Shown here piece by piece: positions 57,349-64,000 of a stretch of 64,000 bases of DNA (position 1 is the first letter of the stretch; every line of letters begins with the position of its first letter). This DNA is from Novipirellula artificiosorum. GTDB taxonomy: Bacteria > Planctomycetota > Planctomycetia > Pirellulales > Pirellulaceae. The position numbers and the translations under genes were made by a program. Location of the stretch: the NCBI RefSeq assembly GCF_007860135.1, contig NZ_SJPV01000001.1, positions 62,001-126,000 of the forward strand. The letters are read 5' to 3'. The notes below the pieces were generated by a model. It made no database searches. It saw nothing but the letters and a program-made list of their open reading frames with translations, and had not been told where the DNA came from.

Positions 57349-59556
57349 ATGCGACGGACTACATTTGCTGCTCTGTGTCTCCTGCTTCTGGGAAACCGCC
57401 TGCTCCAAGCCGAGCGGCTGACGCCGGAAAAGCTCTGGGACTTAGCTCGCATCGGCGACGCAGCCGTTTCGCCCGATGGAAAGACCCTAGCCTATTTGGT
57501 CACACGCTATGACCTGGAACAGAACGAGGGGACGACCAGTTTAATGCTGCAACCGCTGCCGAGTGGCGATCGCATGGGGGGTGACAAAACGGCGATTGCA
57601 TTCGAAACCATGCTATTGGCACCGAAAGCGACCACCCTGCTCAAAGACATCAAGGGACTCGGCTCGCTGGGTTGGCTGAATCATCCGTCCGGTGCCAAGC
57701 TGGTCTACATCGCTCCCGCCTCGGACGACATGAACGGTGGCGACGAAGCAAGCAAGAAGGAAGCGGATCAAGGCGAGGAGGTAAGCGACAAGGAAGCCGA
57801 CAAGGACGACGACAAGGAAGCCGAAGGCAAACCCCAGGTTTGGACACTGGATCCTAATGGGGGCGATGCTCAACAATTGACTCATGTCGAGCAAGGCGTT
57901 GCCAACTTGAAACCATCACCCCGTGGAGACGCGATTGCGTTCACCGCCGATGTCAAGTTGGACGCCAAGGTTCCAGAGGTCTATCGGGATTTGCCCAAAG
58001 CGGACGCACGAATCATCGACTCCTTGATGTATCGCCATTGGAACCAATGGCATGACTACGCCTACAGCCATGTGCATGTTGTTCAGCTGGATGAACAACT
58101 CGAAGCATCCGAGCCCATTGATTTGATGGAATCGTTAAAAGCAGATTGCCCACTGCCACCGTTCGGAGGATCCGAGCAGTTTGCATTCTCGCCCGATGGC
58201 AAGGAAATCGCACTCACAATGAAATTGGTGAACAATCCTGCCGAGAGCACCGATAGCGGTATCTACTTGGTCAGCGTCGATGGCGGGACGCTGAAGAACG
58301 TCACTCCGGGGATGCCCGGCTATGACATGGATCCCGCCTACTCCCCAGATGGACGTTTCTTGGCATTTCATTCCATGCGACGGGCTGGATTTGAATCGGA
58401 CCGAAGCCGAATCATGCTTTATGACCGAAGCAGCGGCGAGATCGATGAGTTGACGGAGGGGCTTGATCAAACGAGCCACCATGCGACTTGGAGCCACGAT
58501 AGCCAGCGGGTCTATTTCTCGAGCGAAACGCGCGGAACGACCCAACTGTTTTCCATCGCTCTGGACACCGGACTGTTAGAACAAGGATCGAATGGACGAT
58601 TTGACTTTTCCGTTGTTTCGGCAATTCCTGACTCCAATCGGATTCTCCTTCGCCAACAAAACATGTTGCGACCGACGGAATTGGCTGTCCTCGACGCGTC
58701 AACCAAGCAATTGGCCACCATCACCGACGTCAACGGCAAACTGTTCGACCGTTTGGAATTGCCGAAGATCGAACAACGCTTCTTTAAGGCTACCGATGGC
58801 AAGATGATTCACAACTGGGTCATTCTGCCACCCGACTATGACAGCGAAGCGGAGCGTCCGTGGCCCATGCTGACGTACTGCCAAGGCGGTCCCCAGGGAC
58901 AAATCGGTCAATGGTTCTCCTATCGCTGGAATTTCCACATGATGGCCTCGCATGGCTATGTGGTTTTGGCGGTGAATCGACGTGGCATGCCAGGTTTTGG
59001 GCGCGAGTGGAATGACCAAATTAGCGGTGATTGGGGCGGCCAGGCGATGCAGGATATTTTGGCGTCAACCGATGCGATGATGGCGGACCCCAAGATCGAT
59101 CGAGAACGCGTCGCCGCGATTGGAGCCAGTTTCGGCGGCTACACGGTCTATTGGCTGATGGGCAACGATGCAAATCGCTTCTGCGCGATGGCTGCCCATT
59201 GTGGTGTTTACAACCTCAATTCGATGTATGGTGCGACGGAGGAGTTGTTCTTTGTCAACCACGATCTCGGCGGACCTTACTGGAAGAGTGAAGCGATTGC
59301 GGAGGAATATGAGCTCTTTTCGCCGCACACCTTTGCTGGAAATTGGAAAACGCCGCTGCTGGTGATTCACGGCGAAAAGGATTTCCGCGTGCCGGTCACC
59401 CAGGGAATGGAGGCGTTTACGGCGGCTCAGGTTCAAGGGGTCGAGAGTCGCTTTCTGTATTTTCCCGAGGAGGGCCACTGGGTACTTTCCCCTCAAAACG
59501 GGGTATTGTGGGGACGCGTCTTCTTTGACTGGCTCGATCGCTACTGCAAGCCCTAA
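57349..59556 (+). CDS. S9 prolyl oligopeptidase-family peptidase
   Basis: 735 residues. A signal peptide (MRRTTFAALCLLLLGNRLLQA) supports the ATG at 57349, with GAGGG about ten bases upstream. The beta-propeller part has VSPDGKTLAYLV, FSPDGKEIALTMK and YSPDGRFLAFHS. A charged Lys/Glu/Asp-rich insert lies at about 128-160. The catalytic domain shows GASFGGY (Ser), HGEKDFRVPV (Asp) and EEGHWV (His). It cleaves peptides in the periplasm or outside. It stands alone. Confidence 0.95.
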   Translation: MRRTTFAALCLLLLGNRLLQAERLTPEKLWDLARIGDAAVSPDGKTLAYLVTRYDLEQNEGTTSLMLQPLPSGDRMGGDKTAIAFETMLLAPKATTLLKDIKGLGSLGWLNHPSGAKLVYIAPASDDMNGGDEASKKEADQGEEVSDKEADKDDDKEAEGKPQVWTLDPNGGDAQQLTHVEQGVANLKPSPRGDAIAFTADVKLDAKVPEVYRDLPKADARIIDSLMYRHWNQWHDYAYSHVHVVQLDEQLEASEPIDLMESLKADCPLPPFGGSEQFAFSPDGKEIALTMKLVNNPAESTDSGIYLVSVDGGTLKNVTPGMPGYDMDPAYSPDGRFLAFHSMRRAGFESDRSRIMLYDRSSGEIDELTEGLDQTSHHATWSHDSQRVYFSSETRGTTQLFSIALDTGLLEQGSNGRFDFSVVSAIPDSNRILLRQQNMLRPTELAVLDASTKQLATITDVNGKLFDRLELPKIEQRFFKATDGKMIHNWVILPPDYDSEAERPWPMLTYCQGGPQGQIGQWFSYRWNFHMMASHGYVVLAVNRRGMPGFGREWNDQISGDWGGQAMQDILASTDAMMADPKIDRERVAAIGASFGGYTVYWLMGNDANRFCAMAAHCGVYNLNSMYGATEELFFVNHDLGGPYWKSEAIAEEYELFSPHTFAGNWKTPLLVIHGEKDFRVPVTQGMEAFTAAQVQGVESRFLYFPEEGHWVLSPQNGVLWGRVFFDWLDRYCKP

Positions 59557-59649
59557 AACCGAGCGGATGCGGCGGCACCGTTGGCCGACAGCAGGTGCCA
59601 CCTTTCGCATTTTTGGTTGGTAAGATACGTTTTATGCCGATTGGGAGAG

Positions 59650-59781
59650 TTTGCGAGGATGCCGAAAAGAAGGGTCTCCGCAATTTGGCTCGATTCTTAT
59701 TCGACGGTCCGGGGGGGTGCAGATAGACTGGATGCCGATGTTTGCATGACGCTCGGCCCCAATCTGCCGCATCCTCGCAAA
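59650..59781. repeat. Inverted repeat of 13 bases around 106 bases
   Basis: TTTGCGAGGATGC (59650-59662) and its exact reverse complement (59769-59781) enclose a gene-free stretch that has an eight-base A/G run and a seven-G run. It may be a small element or a structured leader of the alpha/beta hydrolase. No target duplication is clear. Confidence 0.7.
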
Positions 59782-59791
59782 AGTATCGACC

Positions 59792-60595
59792 GTGATCTTC
59801 AGTCAAAAAACGCCAATGAACCAAGAATCCAACCCCAGTATCGATCTTGATCGTGTTGTCGATATGGGTGTCGGCCCCAACGCCGTGCTCTTTCTGCACG
59901 GGCTGTTTGGGACACCGGATCATTACCGCGAGGTGATGGAGAACCTGTCAAGTCAGTATCGGGTGATTGCTCCTCAGTTGCCAATCGACCCACAGCCAGG
60001 TCGCCGCAAACGCGGGATGAAATCGGTTGCTGATCTAAGTGAGGTGGTGGCCCAGTTTGTGGACGAGCTCGAATTGGATCGCTTTGTTCTGTGTGGTAAC
60101 TCACTGGGTGGCCTTGTCGCGATCGACTTGTGCGTTCGCCATCCCGACTTCGCCGAAGGTCTAATTCTTGCCGGCAGCGCGGGGCTCTTCGAACGCAGCC
60201 CGATTCGTGGACTTCGTTCGCGTCCCACACGCGAGTTTGTTCGAAAAACGGTCACAGGTATTCTGTACAACGATTCGCTAGTCTCGGAAGAATTGGTCGA
60301 TCATTGGTATCAATCGGTCATGGATCGTGACTATGTTCGTTTCTTGCTTCGCGTTTCGCGAGCGACACGCGACCGATCGGTAGAAGAAGAACTCGGGTCA
60401 TTGGATCTTCCCACCATGATCATTTGGGGCAGCGATGATGAGATCACGCCGCCATCGACCGGCGAAGACTTCAAACGTTTGATCCACGGCTCGAAGTTAG
60501 AGTTCATTGACCAGTGTGGGCATGCACCCAATTGGGAACAGCCGGCTGCCTTCACTCGGCTGCTTGAATCATTTTTGCCGGAATGCTTTGCGTGA
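59792..60595 (+). CDS. Alpha/beta hydrolase
   Basis: 267 residues. The catalytic Ser is in CGNSLGG, the Asp in IWGSDDEITP and the His in CGHAPNWEQP. An oxyanion loop reads LFLHGLFGTPDHY. The GTG at 59792 and the ATG at 59816 (MNQESN) are both possible starts. No signal peptide. The end overlaps the MMPL-type gene. Substrate unknown; a lipid or ester linked to the neighbouring transporter is a guess. Confidence 0.9.
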   Translation: MIFSQKTPMNQESNPSIDLDRVVDMGVGPNAVLFLHGLFGTPDHYREVMENLSSQYRVIAPQLPIDPQPGRRKRGMKSVADLSEVVAQFVDELELDRFVLCGNSLGGLVAIDLCVRHPDFAEGLILAGSAGLFERSPIRGLRSRPTREFVRKTVTGILYNDSLVSEELVDHWYQSVMDRDYVRFLLRVSRATRDRSVEEELGSLDLPTMIIWGSDDEITPPSTGEDFKRLIHGSKLEFIDQCGHAPNWEQPAAFTRLLESFLPECFA

Positions 60596-62778
60596 ATCAG
60601 CGACGGACGCGCTACGCCAAATGGACGCTTGGGTTGATGGCCTGCGCCGCACCGCTGATTCTGTTTGCCGCGATCTCGGCTCTACGAAGTACGTCAAACG
60701 ATCCTCGTCAATGGCTACCCAAATCGTTTGACGAAACGGATACCTATGATTGGTTCGGCGAGCACTTTGGAAGTGACGAAATCGCGGTCGTCAGTTGGCC
60801 CGGCTGCACGATCAAGGATCCACGTGTGCCAAAGGTCGCGGATGCGATTTCTGCGTCACCTTACTTTGACCGCGTCTTGACCGGTCCCAGCGTGCTGGCG
60901 GATTTGACATCGCCTCCGAGTGGCATGAGTCGCGGGTCGGCACTGCGGCGACTACGAGGAATTTTGGTCAATCCGGACACCGAAACGACTTGCTTGATTC
61001 TTTCGACTTCGCTTGCCGGTCAAGCGGATCGCGTGGAAGCGATCAAGCAACTTGAACAAATCGCTGCGTCGGAGTCTGGGGTACTTGCCAGCGAACTTCG
61101 CTTAGCGGGGCCTACGGTGGATGCAGCCGCCATTGATATCGAGAGTCGCCGTTTGTTGTTTCAGCTAGCAGGTTTCTCGGCGCTGTTATCGTTTCTCGTT
61201 GCGTCGTTTCGAATGCGCAGTGTTCGATTGGCGGTGATTGTCTTGATCGTAGCGGTCTACAGCACGGGGGTGGCATTAGCGATTCTGTATCTCAGCGGTA
61301 GCAAGATGAACTTGCTGATGACGATGTTGCCGCCGCTGATTTATGTCTTGAGTATTTCCTCGGCTGTCCACTTGGCCAACTATTATCGCGATTCGGCTAA
61401 CACCCCTCGGTGCCAAGATCCGCTGCGGACCGCGATTGCCCACGGTTGGCTGCCGTGTGTTCTGGCGGCAACGACCACTGCGATCGGATTGGTTTCACTC
61501 GTCATGAGCAAGATCGAACCGATCCAATCGTTTGGACTCTATTCTGCCTTGGGAGTGATCTCAAGCATGGTGGTCCTATTCACGATGTTGCCAGCGGCCT
61601 TGCATTTATTTCCCCCCAAGGTTGAATCGGGCGCGACAAACGAATCCAGTGCAGGGACACGAAGTCAGCAATACATGGGATGGGTCAACCGACACCATTG
61701 GCTGTTGCTGATGGGCTGCTTAGCCGTGATGGCATTTTGTGGATGGGGGCTGCCATACGTTAAATCGACCGTAAAGCTGCAAGATCGGTTCCTGCCCGGC
61801 AGTGATGCGATTGAGGATTACCGATGGCTTGAATCCAACATTGGCCCGATGGTCCCGTTGGAGGTCGTCATTCGGTTTGGCAAGGAGGATCCACGAGACA
61901 CGTCACAGCAATTGCAAGTCGTGGCGAGGGTTCAGAGCAAAATCCACGGGTCGAATGAATCGGTGGCAACGATGTCCGCTGTGAATCTATCATCGGCGCT
62001 GCCGTCGGGAAGCAGTCTGCGAGAAGTCATGGAGCGGAAGATCATCAATAGCCCTCAAACGATTCAACGATTGACGGACTCGCATTTTATCGCTGAAACC
62101 GATGGCGAGCGGCTTTGGCGAATCACCGTCCGCGCGCCGGCGATCGGCGATTTGGACTATGGTCAGTTTGCCGAGTCGTTGCGTCAGCGCATTGCGCCGC
62201 TGCTATCCGAGCAGAACGCGACCGGCACGTTCACCGGCGTGATCCCGCTGATTTACAAGGCCCAACGACAATTGTTGCAGGATCTGTTTCGCAGCTTCAT
62301 CGCCGCGTTCGCCGTAATTGGTGTCGTCCTCGTGTTGGTACTACGGAGCGTCACGGCTGCGATGTTGGCCATGATTCCGAACCTGTTTCCAGCGGTGGTC
62401 GTTTTCGGAGGCCTGGAATGGATTGACATTCCCATCCAGATCGGATCGGTGATGACCGCCAGCGCAGCGTTGGGGATCGCAGTGGACGACACCGTTCACT
62501 TTCTGACCTGGTTTCGTCGAGGGGTCCATCAAGGATTGACGCGTGCAGCTGCTCTTGAAGATGCCTTCAATCGCTGCGCCGGTGCGATGGCTCACACGAC
62601 GCTGATCTGTGCCAGCGGTTTACTGGTCTTTGCAGCCAGTTCGTTCGTTCCGATCTTGCACTTTGCGTGGTTGATGGTTGCGTTACTGCTGTCGGCGCTC
62701 GTTGGCGACTTGGTTTTGCTTCCATCCATTTTAGCCGGACCACTCGGCAAGCGTTTCGAAACTCGCACCACCGACTAA
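60583..62778 (+). CDS. MMPL/RND-superfamily transporter
   Basis: 731 residues with two blocks of membrane helices. One N-terminal helix (about 18-35) precedes a periplasmic domain. A cluster of helices at about 200-350 follows (LLFQLAGFSALLSFLVA, LAVIVLIVAVYSTGVALAI, LLMTMLPPLIYVLSISSAV). After a second periplasmic domain, helices repeat at about 555-725. This is the two-fold repeat of the MMPL/HpnN group, which move lipids or hopanoids. GTG 60592 (GTGA overlap) is an alternative start to ATG 60583. It is coupled to the alpha/beta hydrolase. Confidence 0.9.
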   Translation: MLCVNQRRTRYAKWTLGLMACAAPLILFAAISALRSTSNDPRQWLPKSFDETDTYDWFGEHFGSDEIAVVSWPGCTIKDPRVPKVADAISASPYFDRVLTGPSVLADLTSPPSGMSRGSALRRLRGILVNPDTETTCLILSTSLAGQADRVEAIKQLEQIAASESGVLASELRLAGPTVDAAAIDIESRRLLFQLAGFSALLSFLVASFRMRSVRLAVIVLIVAVYSTGVALAILYLSGSKMNLLMTMLPPLIYVLSISSAVHLANYYRDSANTPRCQDPLRTAIAHGWLPCVLAATTTAIGLVSLVMSKIEPIQSFGLYSALGVISSMVVLFTMLPAALHLFPPKVESGATNESSAGTRSQQYMGWVNRHHWLLLMGCLAVMAFCGWGLPYVKSTVKLQDRFLPGSDAIEDYRWLESNIGPMVPLEVVIRFGKEDPRDTSQQLQVVARVQSKIHGSNESVATMSAVNLSSALPSGSSLREVMERKIINSPQTIQRLTDSHFIAETDGERLWRITVRAPAIGDLDYGQFAESLRQRIAPLLSEQNATGTFTGVIPLIYKAQRQLLQDLFRSFIAAFAVIGVVLVLVLRSVTAAMLAMIPNLFPAVVVFGGLEWIDIPIQIGSVMTASAALGIAVDDTVHFLTWFRRGVHQGLTRAAALEDAFNRCAGAMAHTTLICASGLLVFAASSFVPILHFAWLMVALLLSALVGDLVLLPSILAGPLGKRFETRTTD

Positions 62779-64000
62779 GCGACCCTGCGTGTTTCGCCTG
62801 TTTGAGCCAAACAGGCATAGCACGCATCGCGAACGGCTTTTTCCCTTGGGTCGTCCGACAAGCGAAACCCCATCTTGTTCGTCAGGTAGGCGAACCCAAG
62901 CTGTAACGTGGGGTCCCCCATCCCAAAAGAACCGCCCGCCCCAGGACATCCAAACGCGCGGTGATCGCTGCCAAATTGGAAGCCACGGCTCGGCCGTGAA
63001 AAGCCGAAATGGTAACGCGTGTCGATCTTCAAAATCGCATCGTACAGTCCGTCTCGCGGCGAAATTGCCGGGGCGACCAACTCGTGCCACGTCGATCCCT
63101 TGATGCCGAGTTCCTTGCCGCCACGTGCCAAGCAGTCATAGATTTTGGCTACGGCCGAGGCCGTTCCAATCCCATTGGCCGAAGGGATTTCGAGCCCTCG
63201 GTACTCGGGGCCACTCATGTCAGCGGGATTTTGCAGCCGCAGGGTCCGTATGGATTTCGAAACCAAGGATCCCGGCCAAATCCCCGACAACACCATCATC
63301 GGTGGTAACTCGTTCAGATGCCCGAGCATTTCAAGGCGGTGGAACCCCTTGATCGTGCTCACTCGGTTGGGCGAAATGTCCTCGGGAAGCCCGATGTAGA
63401 ACTCGACGCCAAGCGGCGTGGCCACTTCGTCTTGAAAGTAGACTCCGAGGCTACGGCCTTGTGGATCGACTCGACGCAACAGTTCGTTTTGATACCAACC
63501 GAGCGTCAGTGTGTGATACCCATGCCGTGTTCCAGGATCCCACTGGGGGCTTTGGGCCGCGATGATTTCGGCCATCGCGTCGTGATCGGATAACTCCTCG
63601 GTCGAAAGCGGACGGCCTGTGGTGATCAAGCCCGCTTGATGGGCCAACAATTGGCGAATCGTAATTCGATGCTTGTTCGCCTGGGCAAAATCTGGCCAAT
63701 GCTCAGCAACCGGGGTTTCTAAATCGAACAGCCCCTGGCTGTGTGCGACCGCCATGGCTGCAGCCGCCATACCTTTTGTGACAGAGAAGCACAGTGTCAA
63801 GGTCTCGGGAGTCCAGGGGTGTCCGCCCTCGGCACACTGTTGGCCACCCCATAAATGGACGACCTTCCTGCCTTGATGAAACAACGTACAGGCGGCGCCG
63901 CGTTCACCACGATCGCGAAAATTACGTTCAAATTCGACTCGAACGCTCTCGAAACCTGGCTCGACGGTGCCGGCGATTTCTGGGGGGGCTTGATGCTGAC
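62775..64000 (-). CDS. Beta-lactamase-fold serine hydrolase/esterase, 5' end outside window
   Basis: The frame is open to the right edge, so the start lies beyond 64000; about 408 residues are seen. The N-terminal segment (GTVEPGFESVRVEFERNFRD) is the usual opening of family VIII esterases/class C-like hydrolases. The Ser-Lys pair is in FSVTKG, and the Tyr motif is near GYHTLTLGW. The end AQTGETRRVA overlaps the last codons of the MMPL-type gene by four bases, tail to tail. Substrate unknown. Confidence 0.9.
   Translation of the reverse strand, partial: QHQAPPEIAGTVEPGFESVRVEFERNFRDRGERGAACTLFHQGRKVVHLWGGQQCAEGGHPWTPETLTLCFSVTKGMAAAAMAVAHSQGLFDLETPVAEHWPDFAQANKHRITIRQLLAHQAGLITTGRPLSTEELSDHDAMAEIIAAQSPQWDPGTRHGYHTLTLGWYQNELLRRVDPQGRSLGVYFQDEVATPLGVEFYIGLPEDISPNRVSTIKGFHRLEMLGHLNELPPMMVLSGIWPGSLVSKSIRTLRLQNPADMSGPEYRGLEIPSANGIGTASAVAKIYDCLARGGKELGIKGSTWHELVAPAISPRDGLYDAILKIDTRYHFGFSRPSRGFQFGSDHRAFGCPGAGGSFGMGDPTLQLGFAYLTNKMGFRLSDDPREKAVRDACYACLAQTGETRRVA

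Noticed and set aside
1..64000. CRISPR arrays, tRNA or rRNA genes, prophage genes
   Set aside because: None was seen on either strand by reading; short tandem repeats at 45099, 47613 and 50921 have only two or three units and no spacers.

Overview
The window looks like chromosomal DNA of a planctomycete, most likely the Rhodopirellula/Pirellulaceae group. The grounds are the mix of families seen here: a giant cadherin-like protein with a dockerin end, DUF1080, a TIGR03067-like protein, DUF1559, several PQQ-propeller and Gfo/Idh/MocA proteins with Tat signals, an SUMF1-domain protein, and a Ser/Thr kinase. GC content is moderate, Shine-Dalgarno sites are weak, and GTG starts are frequent. This is inference from gene content, not a database match. 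I saw no rRNA, tRNA, CRISPR array, prophage or intact insertion sequence.

Layout. 1-11,014: the 3' part of a very large secreted adhesin-like gene. 11,097-18,095: ruvA, a DUF1080 protein, the convergent aroE-aroK pair, a TIGR03067-like secreted protein, a GH97-like glycosidase and a BRCT-MerR-TPR fusion protein. 18,096-18,704: a 27-bp-arm hairpin and a 296-bp MITE-like element. 18,705-24,427 (minus): a probable methyltransferase-rsfS-argS group, a small basic protein and a Ser/Thr kinase. 24,443-28,006: a PQQ-propeller protein, an inverted second copy of the MITE-like element, and a coupled DUF2088-Nudix pair.

28,196-38,086: a flagellar basal-body and export operon in the order ATPase-domain protein, flgB, flgC, fliE, fliF, fliG, fliH, fliI, fliJ, a MotE-like membrane protein, fliK. 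The rod, MS-ring, switch and export-ATPase parts are present, but the FliG C-terminal torque domain is strongly degenerate.

38,412-47,528: an FmdB-type zinc ribbon, an isochorismatase-family hydrolase, a DUF1559 protein, a XylR-type regulator divergent from an aldehyde dehydrogenase that is translationally coupled to a DUF58 protein, a ComEA-like protein, nadC and a sugar-phosphate transferase. 47,692-57,076: two Tat-exported oxidoreductases, a DoxX-like membrane protein, dnaE and an SUMF1-domain protein. 57,349-64,000: an S9 peptidase, an alpha/beta hydrolase overlapping an MMPL-type transporter, and a beta-lactamase-fold esterase running off the right edge.

The strongest leads are the BRCT-MerR-TPR fusion, the two 98%-identical MITE-like elements (one inserted exactly on the stop codon of the kinase gene), the degenerate FliG, the ATPase-domain protein heading the flagellar operon, and a family of hairpins that start at stop codons.
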